Source: Pseudoduganella namucuonensis
GTDB lineage: Bacteria > Pseudomonadota > Gammaproteobacteria > Burkholderiales > Burkholderiaceae_D
Assembly: GCF_900116645.1 (NCBI RefSeq)
Contig: NZ_FPBO01000029.1
Coordinates: 49,675-113,674, forward strand
DNA length: 64,000 nucleotides
Direction of reading: 5' to 3'
Numbering within the stretch: position 1 is the stretch's first letter; every line of letters begins with the position of its first letter. The notes beneath the pieces were generated by a model, which worked only from the letters and a program-made list of their open reading frames with translations, ran no database searches and had not been told where the DNA came from. A program made the position numbers and the translations under genes. Below, piece after piece: positions 25,212 through 33,739 of this stretch.

Positions 25212-26234
25212 ATGAACAAAAAAATAGGAATCGCGCTTGTCCTGGGGGCGGCGCTGGCGGCGCCGTTTGTCATTTATCCGGTGTTTCTCATGAAGGTGCT
25301 GTGCTTCGCGCTGTTCGCCTGCGCCTTCAACCTGCTGATCGGATTCACCGGCCTGCTGTCGTTCGGCCACGCGGCGTTCTTCGGCGGTGCGGGGTATGCG
25401 GCCGGCCACGCGCTGAAGGCGATGGGGCTGCCGTTCGAGCTCGGCATCGCGGCCGGTGTCGCGGTGGCCGCGCTGAGCGGCCTGCTGATGGGGAGCCTGG
25501 CGATACGCAGGCAGGGCATCTACTTCACGATGATCACGCTGGCGCTGGCGCAGATGCTGTACTTCCTCTACCTGCAGGCGCCGTTCGCCGGCGGCGAGGA
25601 TGGCTTGCAGAGCGTGCCGCGCGGGAAGCTGGCCGGGGTCGTCGACCTGTCCTCCGACCTGGCCATGTACTTCGTGGTCCTGGCCATCTGCGCCGGCGGG
25701 CTGGCCGTCATCGTGCGCACGGTGCACTCGCCGTTCGGCCAGGTGCTGAGGGCGATCAAGGAGAACGAGCCGCGCGCGGTGTCGCTGGGCTATGACGTGG
25801 ACCGCTACAAGCTGCTGGCCTTCGTGCTGTCTGCGGCCCTGGCGGGGCTGGCGGGGGCCACCAAGACCGTGGTGCTGGGTTTCCAGACCCTGACCGACGT
25901 GCACTGGACCATGTCCGGCCTGGTGGTGCTGATGACACTGGTGGGCGGCCTGGGAACGATGGCGGGGCCGGTGGTTGGCGCGCTGTTGATCGTCGTCCTG
26001 GAAAACAAGCTGGGAGACCTGGGCAACGCGCTGGGCGCGCTGACCGGCGTCGAGTGGTTCCGGACGCTGGGCGAATCGGTCGGCATGGTCACTGGCTTCA
26101 TCTTCATTGTCTGCGTGCTGGCGTTTCGCCGGGGCATCGTGGGCGAGATCGGCGCGCTGAATTGGCGATTTATTCGCTCTTGCGTCCAAGTTCGGTCACA
26201 ATCGGAGATATCGAAGAACAGACAATCCGCATAG
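25212..26234 (+). CDS. Liv-type ABC permease (LivM-like)
   Basis: 340 residues from the ATG at 25212; an in-frame ATG at 25191 would overlap the previous gene and has a weaker context. LivM hallmarks are LLIGFTGLLSFGHAAFFGGAGYAAGH, LAIRRQGIYFTMITLALAQM and the long loop before KENEPRAVSLGYDVDRYK. The last 25 residues are hydrophilic and unlike the family, perhaps a drifted end. It forms the other half of the channel. Confidence 0.85.
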   Translation: MNKKIGIALVLGAALAAPFVIYPVFLMKVLCFALFACAFNLLIGFTGLLSFGHAAFFGGAGYAAGHALKAMGLPFELGIAAGVAVAALSGLLMGSLAIRRQGIYFTMITLALAQMLYFLYLQAPFAGGEDGLQSVPRGKLAGVVDLSSDLAMYFVVLAICAGGLAVIVRTVHSPFGQVLRAIKENEPRAVSLGYDVDRYKLLAFVLSAALAGLAGATKTVVLGFQTLTDVHWTMSGLVVLMTLVGGLGTMAGPVVGALLIVVLENKLGDLGNALGALTGVEWFRTLGESVGMVTGFIFIVCVLAFRRGIVGEIGALNWRFIRSCVQVRSQSEISKNRQSA

Positions 26235-26248
26235 GTGGACCCGCGACA

Positions 26249-26941
26249 ATGGCAAGCGACAGTATCAAGGATTTCATAGCCACATCCCTGTGGGGGCGAA
26301 AGCTGGGCGCGGAGGAGTTGCGCCGCGTGTTGAGCGATTCCTCGGAATTGCTGGTGGACGGCGGGCAAACGGTCTGCCATCGTGGCGTGCGTGCCGAATA
26401 CTGGTACGGGGTCGCCGACGGATTGCTCAAAGTGTCCAATGTCACGCGCGGGGGGAGGCCGACCTCCTTGATCGGCATACCCACGGGCGGCTGGTTCGGC
26501 GAGGGCTCGGTCTTGAAAAGCGAGATACGTCCCTATGATGTGGTGGCGCTGCGCGAGAGCCGTCTGGCGCTCGTGCCGTCCTCGACGTTTCATTGGCTGA
26601 TGGACACGAGCCTGGCCTTCAACCGCTTCCTGATCGAACAGCTCAACGCCCGCCTCGCGCAGTTCGTGATACGGCTTGAGCATTTCCGCTCGTCCGCGCC
26701 TGAAAAACACGTCGCGCACTGCCTCGCGGAGCTGTTCAACGCCGAACTTTATCCGGGAACGGCCAGCAAGCTGCAGATCTCTCAAGAGGAAATCGCCTAC
26801 CTGGCCGGCGTGTCGCGCCAGCTCGCAAACCGCACGCTGCACCGGCTGGAGGAGGCGAAGGTGCTGCAGGCCAGCTACGGGTCGATCCGGATACTCGACA
26901 TCGAGGCCTTGCGCGCGTTCGCATCCCTGCCGGACGAATAG
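26249..26941 (+). CDS. Crp/Fnr-family transcription regulator
   Basis: 230 residues from the ATG at 26249, 14 bases after the permease stop. The N-terminal cyclic-nucleotide-like beta barrel (about 30-125) includes GGWFGEGSVLKSE. The C-terminal helix-turn-helix is LQISQEEIAYLAGVSRQLANRTLHRLEEAKVL. The barrel lacks the four-cysteine cluster of FNR and the RxS cAMP motif, so the ligand is unknown. Its place at the end of the transporter operon suggests it controls that operon in response to the acid or its CoA ester. Confidence 0.82.
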   Translation: MASDSIKDFIATSLWGRKLGAEELRRVLSDSSELLVDGGQTVCHRGVRAEYWYGVADGLLKVSNVTRGGRPTSLIGIPTGGWFGEGSVLKSEIRPYDVVALRESRLALVPSSTFHWLMDTSLAFNRFLIEQLNARLAQFVIRLEHFRSSAPEKHVAHCLAELFNAELYPGTASKLQISQEEIAYLAGVSRQLANRTLHRLEEAKVLQASYGSIRILDIEALRAFASLPDE

Positions 26942-27074
26942 TGTTGCTCCGGCGGGGATGCGCGTGTCTACCATGGACGGCACGCCGAACCAGTCCTGGT
27001 TGATCGACCGGACCGGTGTCCCACCGACAGGCCATGCATGCGAAAAAAGGCTTTGGCGTGGCGAAATCCGTCGT

Positions 27075-27098
27075 AACGGCCCTGTTTCCAGGGCCGTT
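27075..27098. terminator. Bidirectional terminator between regulator and porin genes
   Basis: AACGGCCCTG and CAGGGCCGTT form a perfect 10-base stem with a TTTC loop between two convergent genes. No long U run flanks it, but position and stem strength suit a shared terminator. Confidence 0.65.
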
Positions 27099-27122
27099 GG
27101 CGCCGCGGGATTCGCCGGGTGA

Positions 27123-28208
27123 TCAGAAGTTGTGGTGCACGCCCACGCCGTAGAAGGTGTAGCTGCGCAGAATGGTCTGGTTGGCGACCGGAGGCGATTT
27201 GCGGTTGGACAGGTCCGCGTACACATAGGTGCGCGGCGAGAGGCTGTGCTCATAGCCCACCGAGGCCTGCTTGGTGTGCGGCATCGCGTCCGGCGTCTTC
27301 TGGCCATAGCCCAGCAGCACCTTGCCCGCGCCCACGGTGTAGTTGGCGCCCAGTACCCAGGCCTTGGTTTCCGCGTTGGCGGCCATGGTGTGGCTCTGGT
27401 CCTGCTTCTGGTAGGACGCCATCAGTTTCAAGTCCGCCGTCGGCTTGTACGAGGCGGCCACCGCCCACACGTCGGTCTCCACCGCGTTGCGCTCGTACGC
27501 GGCCAGCGCGCCGAAGCGGCCGTTGTTGTAGGTGGCGCTGAGCGAGTAGGGCGCGGCGGAGGGCACGCTGTTGGCCGGGTACTGCGGCGCCAGCGCGGTG
27601 CCGCGTCCGATCAGCGCGGCGTTGCCGTTGGCTTCCTTGGCGCCCACCGTGAGGTTGACCTGGAAGCCGTTGAACAGCGGGGAGTTGTAGAACACCGCGT
27701 TCGAGAAGCGGTTGCGCGAATTGCCGGCGGGCCCCAGTGGATCGCTGGTGTAGCCTGCGACGTGCAGGTCCGGCTGGAAGCCCGGGCCGATGCTGCCGCC
27801 GGTGCTGGACGGCGACACGGTGGGCAGCCCGTTCCAGGGCTCGAACGCGACGCTGGCTTCCTGGTACGCGGTCAAGCCGCGGCCCAGGCGGATGGTGCCG
27901 AAACCGCCTTGCAGGCCGACCCGGCTCTGGCCCTGGAACAGGGGGCGCGACCCCGCCTCGACGGTGCCGGTGTCGGGCTCGAAGCGGACCTCCAACTGGA
28001 ACAGGGCCTTCAATCCATTGCCGAGGTCCTCCACGCCGCGAAAGCCCAGCTTGTTGTTGTCGCGCTTTGTGATTTGCGCCGTGGTGCCCGAGATTTTGGC
28101 GATACCCGCGTCCAGCGTTCCATAAATGGTGACGGACGATTGCGCGTGCGCGCCGGTGACGGCGCCGAACGCGCCCAACAATGCCATTGTCCCCAGTGTT
28201 TTTTTCAT
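27123..28208 (-). CDS. Outer membrane porin (Gram-negative porin, Burkholderiales type)
   Basis: 361 residues from MKKTLGTM; an ATG 12 bases upstream is possible but has a poorer ribosome site. The signal peptide ends at AHA-QSSVTIYG, the standard start of mature betaproteobacterial 16-stranded porins. Other marks are NKLGFRGVEDLGNGLKALFQLE and the C-terminal strand SYTFYGVGVHHNF, ending in Phe for BAM recognition. It forms a trimeric channel for small solutes. It lies behind the chemoreceptor gene at the end of the long minus-strand catabolic block. A decayed relative of its 3' end lies at 11534-11578. Confidence 0.9.
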   Translation of the reverse strand: MKKTLGTMALLGAFGAVTGAHAQSSVTIYGTLDAGIAKISGTTAQITKRDNNKLGFRGVEDLGNGLKALFQLEVRFEPDTGTVEAGSRPLFQGQSRVGLQGGFGTIRLGRGLTAYQEASVAFEPWNGLPTVSPSSTGGSIGPGFQPDLHVAGYTSDPLGPAGNSRNRFSNAVFYNSPLFNGFQVNLTVGAKEANGNAALIGRGTALAPQYPANSVPSAAPYSLSATYNNGRFGALAAYERNAVETDVWAVAASYKPTADLKLMASYQKQDQSHTMAANAETKAWVLGANYTVGAGKVLLGYGQKTPDAMPHTKQASVGYEHSLSPRTYVYADLSNRKSPPVANQTILRSYTFYGVGVHHNF

Positions 28209-28257
28209 TTGTTTTTCCATCGATAGTGTGGTGTCGAGCCGAAGTACAAGGTGCCGC

Positions 28258-28286
28258 GGCGGCCCGCGGTTCGAATCCGGGCCGCC
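28258..28286 (-). terminator. Hairpin between the chemoreceptor and porin genes
   Basis: GGCGGCCCG and CGGGCCGCC form a perfect 9-base stem with an 11-base loop. It lies past the chemoreceptor stop codon and about 50 bases before the porin start. No U tract is present. The loop contains GGTTCGAATCC, which resembles a tRNA T-arm, but no tRNA body surrounds it. Confidence 0.45.
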
Positions 28287-28406
28287 TTGCACAGTGTATG
28301 GACGAAGCACCGGCGACTTTGTAACCCTGTGGACAATGTCGCTGTTTTATCGTTGGACGGGGGCGACGGCGCGGCGCGGCCGCCACGCCGCGGGCGACCG
28401 CGCGGG

Positions 28407-29996
28407 TCAGGCGGTCAATGCTGCGGGGCGGGCGCTCCCGGCGGCACGGGTGTGGAACATGCCCACCATGCGCACCAGCTCGCGCGACTGCCCGGCCAGC
28501 GTGGCGGCGGTGGCGACGGAGGCCTCGCCCATGCCGGCGTTCTGCCGCGTGACGGCGTCCAGCCGCCCCAGGGCCTGGTCGATGTCGCGCAGGCCCTCGT
28601 TCTGGCTGGCCGCCGCGTCGGACAGGCTGGCCACCAGGCCGGCCACCATGTCGGCCCGCTCCATCAGGGTGCGCGCCATGGCGACGGCGTGCCGCACGTC
28701 GCTGTTGCCGCCGGCGATGCGGGCGCTGGCCTCGCGGCTGAGCTCCCCGATCTGTTTGGCCGCTTCGGCGGCGCGCTGCGCCAGCGTGCGCACCTCGCTG
28801 GCCACCACCGCGAAGCCGCGCCCCTGTTCGCCGGCCCGCGCCGCCTCCACGGCGGCGTTCAGGGCCAGGATGTTGGTCTGGGCGGCGATGCCGCCGATGA
28901 TGCCGACGATGCCGTCGATCTTGCGCGTGGCCAGCTCCACGCCGTCCATGCTGGCCCGCACGCGGACGATGGCCTGGTTCCCGTCCCGCGCGTGGCTGCG
29001 CACCTCGTCCGTGCAGGCGCTGGCCCGCAGGGCGTTTTCCGCGCTCGCCGCGACGGTGTCCGTCAAGGTGCGCAGCGAGGCGGCGGTTTGCCGCAGCTGC
29101 GCCGCCGCGTGCAGGTTGCGCTCCAATAGGGCGGTGCTGCCGTCGGCCACGTCCTGGCTGGCGCTGGCGACGGCGGCCGCCGTCTCGCCCACGCCGCCCA
29201 CCATGCGCCGCAGTCTTTCCTGCATCGCGCCGATGGCCTTCAGCAGGCGTCCCAGTTCGTCGCCGCGCTGCGCGCGGACCTCCGATGTCAGGTCGCCCTC
29301 CGCGATGGCCACGGCGATGCCGGTGGCGTCGGCCACCGGGCGGGTGACCACGCGCGCCAGGCGCAGCGCGATGAATGTGCCGGCGATGGCGGAGAAGGCG
29401 AGCGACGCGGCCAGCAGCAATCGGGCTTGCCGCGCGCGCCCCCGGTCCCGCTGGTGGGTGGCCTGGTTGCGGCGGGTGATCTGGCCGACGATTTCGGCGA
29501 TGCTGGTGCGCCAGTGCGCGTCGGCGCGTTCCACCTGCAGCAGCAGGGTGAGGCCCGCGTCGGCGCCGGCGCCGTTCATCACCAGTTCCACGGCGCGGGC
29601 GTGCACCGGTTCGGCCTGCGCGCGCTCGGCGCGGATGGCGGCCAGCTGGCGGCTCACGCCGTTGTCCTCTCCGGGCTCGGGCGGCAACGCGGCCAGCCGC
29701 GCCTCCACGTCGCGGTACCGCGCCTGGGCCGCTTGCAGCAGCGCGTGCTGGGTCTTGAGGTCTTCCGCGTCCGTCATCGGCAGCAGGGTGCGCTCCTGCA
29801 TGCCGATGTCCAGCAGGGCGGCGTGCAGCAGGTGCGCCAGGTCCACCCGCCGCGCGTCGCGTTCGACCACGCGTTGCAGCTGCGCCGACATGGCGTCCAG
29901 CTGCCACAGGGCGAGCAGGGATGTCGCCGTAAACGGCAGCATCAACGCCGCCATGCCCAATAGTAGCCGCTGCCTCAGGCCTAGATTCACGCCCAT
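28407..29996 (-). CDS. Methyl-accepting chemotaxis protein
   Basis: 529 residues from an ATG with a perfect AAGGAGG site. There is one membrane helix at about 11-32, a four-helix periplasmic sensor (about 35-190), a second helix at about 193-214, HAMP, then the cytoplasmic signalling rod. The tip motif EAARAGEQGRGFAVVASEVRTLAQRAA is intact. There is no C-terminal CheR/CheB pentapeptide. It starts 17 bases after the epimerase gene on the same strand, so it may be co-transcribed with the catabolic operon and sense its substrate. Confidence 0.9.
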   Translation of the reverse strand: MGVNLGLRQRLLLGMAALMLPFTATSLLALWQLDAMSAQLQRVVERDARRVDLAHLLHAALLDIGMQERTLLPMTDAEDLKTQHALLQAAQARYRDVEARLAALPPEPGEDNGVSRQLAAIRAERAQAEPVHARAVELVMNGAGADAGLTLLLQVERADAHWRTSIAEIVGQITRRNQATHQRDRGRARQARLLLAASLAFSAIAGTFIALRLARVVTRPVADATGIAVAIAEGDLTSEVRAQRGDELGRLLKAIGAMQERLRRMVGGVGETAAAVASASQDVADGSTALLERNLHAAAQLRQTAASLRTLTDTVAASAENALRASACTDEVRSHARDGNQAIVRVRASMDGVELATRKIDGIVGIIGGIAAQTNILALNAAVEAARAGEQGRGFAVVASEVRTLAQRAAEAAKQIGELSREASARIAGGNSDVRHAVAMARTLMERADMVAGLVASLSDAAASQNEGLRDIDQALGRLDAVTRQNAGMGEASVATAATLAGQSRELVRMVGMFHTRAAGSARPAALTA

Positions 29997-30013
29997 GTCC
30001 CCTCCTTGTATTT

Positions 30014-30949
30014 TTATTTGAGTGCCGCTTGTATCAGCTGGTCGGCGTCGCCGTCGTGGCGGAAGCCCGCCGCCAGGGCGGCGGGCGTGTGCAACGGGGG
30101 CATGCGTCCGAACAGCGCGGTGATGCGCTCGTCCGGCTGGTGGCTCACCAGTTCGCGGCATCGCGGGCCGTATCGGCGCGCCAGCGCGTCCACGATGCCG
30201 TCCACGCTCAGCGTGAGCACCGGCAACTGCCAGGCGCGGGAGGCCGGCGCCGCGGCGGTGGACATCGCCGCCGCGTGCAGCAGGTTGGCGACGCAGCAGG
30301 GCAGGGACATCCACCACGCGGTGGCGTGCGGCGGCACCGGGCAGACATAGGGCTCGCCGGCGGCCAGCCTGCGCATCACGAGGCTCATGAAGGCCGAGCC
30401 GTGGCCGGACTCCGCGGGCGGCCGGGCCACGATGCCGGGCAGGCGCAGGCTGACGGCGTCGATGGCGCCGCGCCGGCTCAGGTCCGCCAGCGCGATCTCG
30501 GCCATCAGCTTGTGCGCGCCGTAGCTCAGCGCGGGCAGGGCCGGCTGGTGCTCGTGCGCGCCGCCGCTTCCCAAGTCGCCATACACGGCCACGGAGCTGG
30601 CGAACACCAGCCGGGCCGCGCGGCCGGATTCCCGGCCCTGGTCCGCCAGCCGGTGCGCGAGGGCCAGCGTGGCTTGCAGGTTGACCTCGAAGCCCAACTG
30701 GTATTCGCGCTCCGCCAGCGCGCCGGGCACGCTGGCCAGGTGGAACACGGTGTCGGGACGGTCCCGCAGCGCCTCGTCCAGCGCCGCGTGGTCGGTCAGC
30801 GATCCCAGTACCTGGCGCGCGCCGGGCGGAGCGGGCGCGTCGAACCGGTGGTCCAGCAACGTGAGGGTGTGGCCGGTGGTGGCCAGCAGTTCGCTGACCA
30901 GCGCGCCGCCGACATAGCCGTTGGCGCCGGTGACCAGGATATGGCTCAT
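30014..30949 (-). CDS. NAD-dependent epimerase/dehydratase (SDR), DenD-like
   Basis: 311 residues. The NAD-binding motif is TGANGYVGG near the N-terminus, with ASSVAVYG and the catalytic pair in YGAHK. The segment SLRLPGIVARP and the following proline-rich region recall D-erythronate dehydrogenase-like SDRs, which oxidise acyclic sugar acids. In this operon it may oxidise a hydroxy intermediate of ring breakdown instead. Its ATG overlaps the stop of the FAH-family gene (ATGA). Confidence 0.8.
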   Translation of the reverse strand: MSHILVTGANGYVGGALVSELLATTGHTLTLLDHRFDAPAPPGARQVLGSLTDHAALDEALRDRPDTVFHLASVPGALAEREYQLGFEVNLQATLALAHRLADQGRESGRAARLVFASSVAVYGDLGSGGAHEHQPALPALSYGAHKLMAEIALADLSRRGAIDAVSLRLPGIVARPPAESGHGSAFMSLVMRRLAAGEPYVCPVPPHATAWWMSLPCCVANLLHAAAMSTAAAPASRAWQLPVLTLSVDGIVDALARRYGPRCRELVSHQPDERITALFGRMPPLHTPAALAAGFRHDGDADQLIQAALK

Positions 30950-31941
30950 TGCGCGTTCCCCGCCGCCACCACGCGCTGCTCGATGACGCCGAACGGGCCG
31001 GCGCCGGCGGCCGCGCCGGGGCCGCGCGCCTCCATGCGCACCCGGTCGCCGAAGCGCATGAAGGCGGTGCGGGCTGCGCCGTCGTCCACCATCTCGATCA
31101 CGCGGCGCTCTGCGATGCAGGCCGAACCCGCGGCGCGGCTGGCGTTGGACACGGTGCCGGTGCCGATGATGGTGCCGGCCGAGAGCCGCCGGGTGCGGGC
31201 GGCGTGGGCGATCAACTCGCCGAAGCCGAAGTGCATCTCGCCGCCGTGCGGGTGGCCGAAGTGTTCGCCGTTCCATTCCACGTGCAGTTCCAGTTGCACG
31301 CGCCCGTCGCGCCAGGCGTCGCCCAGCTCGTCCGGCGTGACCGCGACCGGCGCGAAACTGGTGGAGGGTTTGGCCTGCAGGAAGCCGAAGCCGGTGCGCA
31401 TTTCGCGCGGGCCGAGGGCGCGCAGGCTCCAGTCGTTCAGTTGCACCAGCAGGCGCACGCTGTCCAGCGCCGCCCGCGGCGAGCTGCCCATCGGGACGGC
31501 GTCGACGATGACGCCGAATTCGCCCTCGAAATCGATGCCGTCGGCCTCGCTGGGCAGGGGCATGTCGGCGTGCGGGCCGAGGAAGTCGTCGCTGGCGCCC
31601 TGGTACATGAGGGGGATGGTTTGCAGGTCGGGGATGGGCGGCGTGCCGAAGGCCTGCTCCATCAGGTTGGCGTGGTTGAGGAAGGCGGAGCCGTCGCACC
31701 ATTGCGGGCCGCGCGGCAGCGGGGCGGCGCAATCGCGCGGGTCGAAGGGCCGGCCTTCGATGGCGCCCGCGTTCAGGGCGTCGTAGCGGTCGCGCAGCGC
31801 GGCTTCGACGGCGGTCCAGTTTTGCAGCGCGTGCAGCAGCGTGGGCGCGAGGTCGCCCGCCTCGACGCAGCGCGCGAGGTCGCGCGAGACGATCAGCAGG
31901 CGCCCGTCGGTGGTGTGGTCTTGCAGGGTGGCGAATTTCAT
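30946..31941 (-). CDS. Fumarylacetoacetate hydrolase (FAH) family protein
   Basis: 331 residues. The C-terminal FAH core shows the metal site EGEFGVIV (about residues 140-147), LVQLNDWSLRALGPREM, and the closing TIIGTGTVSN. The N-terminal extension with FLNHANLMEQA matches the longer FAH subfamily. Members hydrolyse, isomerise or decarboxylate the ring-fission products of aromatic acids. It sits between the cupin and epimerase genes, 43 bases after the cupin start-side neighbour, in the middle of the catabolic operon. Confidence 0.86.
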   Translation of the reverse strand: MKFATLQDHTTDGRLLIVSRDLARCVEAGDLAPTLLHALQNWTAVEAALRDRYDALNAGAIEGRPFDPRDCAAPLPRGPQWCDGSAFLNHANLMEQAFGTPPIPDLQTIPLMYQGASDDFLGPHADMPLPSEADGIDFEGEFGVIVDAVPMGSSPRAALDSVRLLVQLNDWSLRALGPREMRTGFGFLQAKPSTSFAPVAVTPDELGDAWRDGRVQLELHVEWNGEHFGHPHGGEMHFGFGELIAHAARTRRLSAGTIIGTGTVSNASRAAGSACIAERRVIEMVDDGAARTAFMRFGDRVRMEARGPGAAAGAGPFGVIEQRVVAAGNAQ

Positions 31942-31984
31942 TGTTGGCGTTTCCTATATTGGGTTGATGGCCGCTGGATCCGCG

Positions 31985-32563
31985 TTAGCGCGCCGCCAGG
32001 CTGGCGGCGATGTCCGGCTCGTAGGCGCCGCCGATCAGGATGAACAGCATGCGGCAGGGCGCGCCGGAGCGGTTGGCCCAGGCGTGGTTGGTGCCGCGCT
32101 GAACCACCACGCTGCCCTGGCGCAGTTGCACTTCGCTGTCGTCCAGCACCAGGGTCAGCTCGCCCTCGATCACGATGCCGTAGTCGATGGACTCGGTGCG
32201 GTGCATCAGCGGATGGGGAGAGCTGGCCTTGACGGTGGATACGTCCTCGTCGCCGGCCTGGCTGAAGGCCTCCTTCATGCGGGCCGCGCCATGGGCGAGG
32301 AAGTCCTCGGTGTCGGGCGGGATGTCGACATAGCGGATGCGGCTGCCCCGCGCGGGCGGGGGCAGCATCAAGGGGCCGGTGGTCGGGTCGGCGCCGTTGC
32401 CGAGGACGGCGGGCGTGGCGTCCGTGCTCCACACCTCGTGGAAGACGGTGCCCGGTATGGCCGACAGTTCGACCACGGTGGGCAGCGGGCCGTTGGCGCT
32501 GACGATGGCTTTGCCGTCGGCGTCGTGGCCGGTGACGACGCGGTGGATTGCGGGGAATGGCAT
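31985..32563 (-). CDS. Cupin-domain protein
   Basis: 192 residues from the ATG at 32563, which has a GAGGAG site; an upstream TTG in the same frame is unlikely. A single conserved barrel holds HRTESIDYGIVIEGELTLVLDD and GSVVVQRGTNHAWAN, giving the His/Glu/His metal set of cupins. The N-terminal half (about 1-90) is a second, weak barrel. It could be a small dioxygenase, an isomerase or a binding protein; the sequence does not decide. Tight spacing places it in the operon. Confidence 0.8.
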   Translation of the reverse strand: MPFPAIHRVVTGHDADGKAIVSANGPLPTVVELSAIPGTVFHEVWSTDATPAVLGNGADPTTGPLMLPPPARGSRIRYVDIPPDTEDFLAHGAARMKEAFSQAGDEDVSTVKASSPHPLMHRTESIDYGIVIEGELTLVLDDSEVQLRQGSVVVQRGTNHAWANRSGAPCRMLFILIGGAYEPDIAASLAAR

Positions 32564-32579
32564 GTTCGAACTCCTCAAA

Positions 32580-33728
32580 TCAAACGGCGGCGGGGAGGGG
32601 CTGGCGGCCCGCCCGCGCGAAACAGAAAACGGCGACCGCAGCGATCGCGGCGGCGGCGCCGCCCAGCACGCCGTAGCCGGCGCTGCCGACCAGCGTGCCG
32701 CCCAGCACGGGGCCGATGGCGGCGCCCGTCATCAGCATGGCCGGCGTGGCGGACAGGGCGCGGCCGCCCGGATCGAGCCTGGCGATCAGGCCGAAGGCGA
32801 AGGTGTGGGTGAAGATCATCACGGCGGCGAACACGGCGCCCGCGAAGGCGTAGGCCGCGAAGCCGGTGCTGTTGGCGATGGTGATGGCCAGCGCCGCCTG
32901 GATCACGGGCCCGCACAGCACCACCGTGCCGGCCCGCCAGCGGCGCTCCAGCAGCGCGGCCAGCGGCGCCGGCAGCAGGTTCACCAGGCCCAGCGCGACC
33001 AGCACGCCGGTGACGGCGGACGGCGCGTGGCCCCGGTCGGCGCCGATGCGTTCCAGGAAGCTGAACATCATCGCCTGCACCAGCCCCATGCAGCACAGGC
33101 CCAGGGCCGCGAACCACACGGCGCCGCTGACGGGGGCGGCCGGCGCCGCGGCGCCGGCGACCGCCGGGCCGCCACGCGGGAAGGCGAGGGCGCACACCAC
33201 GGCCGCGACCAGCATCACGGCGGCGAACACCTGGAACAGGGCCGGGCCGCCCGCCGCCGCCACGATGTGCGGCGTGGCGCCGAGGAAGGCGATGGCGAAC
33301 ACGCCCAGCGCCAGGCCGGCCAGCGCGAAAGTCTGGTGCGGCCTCGCGCCGCGGCCTATGGTGCCGTGGGTGACGCTGAGCGCGGCGCCGGCGGCGGCCC
33401 CGGCCAGCGCGTGCAGCGCGGCCATGCCGGCGTAGCCGTCGCTGTGGGCCACGCCGAGAAACGCGGCGGCGGCCAGCGCGAAGCCGCAGGGCGCCACCAG
33501 CGCGCCGCGCAGGCGGTGGAAGCGCGGCGCGCAATACAGGCTGCTGGCCACGGCGCCCAGCAGGAACAGCGTGGCCAGCGCGCCGGCCTCCTGGGGCTTG
33601 AGGCCGTAGCGCGAGATCAGGGTGCCCACCCATACCGGCAGGGCCACCAGATCCACCATGCCGGCGCAGTGCGCCACCATCAGCGCGATGCGGCCGGGCC
33701 AGCGTTCCTTGACGTGATGTTCGCTCAT
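32580..33728 (-). CDS. MFS transporter
   Basis: 382 residues with about 12 hydrophobic helices; much of the protein is Ala/Gly/Leu. The start at 33728 (MSEHHV) gives the usual short cytoplasmic lead before helix 1. Between helices 6 and 7 is an Ala/Pro-rich loop. It is placed between the FAD monooxygenase and cupin genes, so it probably imports the operon substrate or exports an intermediate. The specific family is not recognised. Confidence 0.8.
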   Translation of the reverse strand: MSEHHVKERWPGRIALMVAHCAGMVDLVALPVWVGTLISRYGLKPQEAGALATLFLLGAVASSLYCAPRFHRLRGALVAPCGFALAAAAFLGVAHSDGYAGMAALHALAGAAAGAALSVTHGTIGRGARPHQTFALAGLALGVFAIAFLGATPHIVAAAGGPALFQVFAAVMLVAAVVCALAFPRGGPAVAGAAAPAAPVSGAVWFAALGLCCMGLVQAMMFSFLERIGADRGHAPSAVTGVLVALGLVNLLPAPLAALLERRWRAGTVVLCGPVIQAALAITIANSTGFAAYAFAGAVFAAVMIFTHTFAFGLIARLDPGGRALSATPAMLMTGAAIGPVLGGTLVGSAGYGVLGGAAAAIAAVAVFCFARAGRQPLPAAV

Positions 33729-33739
33729 GGCGGCTCCGC

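Noticed and set aside
28258..28286. tRNA-like T-arm (GGTTCGAATCC)
   Set aside because: Only the arm-like hairpin is present. No acceptor, D or anticodon arm can be built around it on either strand and no CCA follows, so it was listed as a hairpin.
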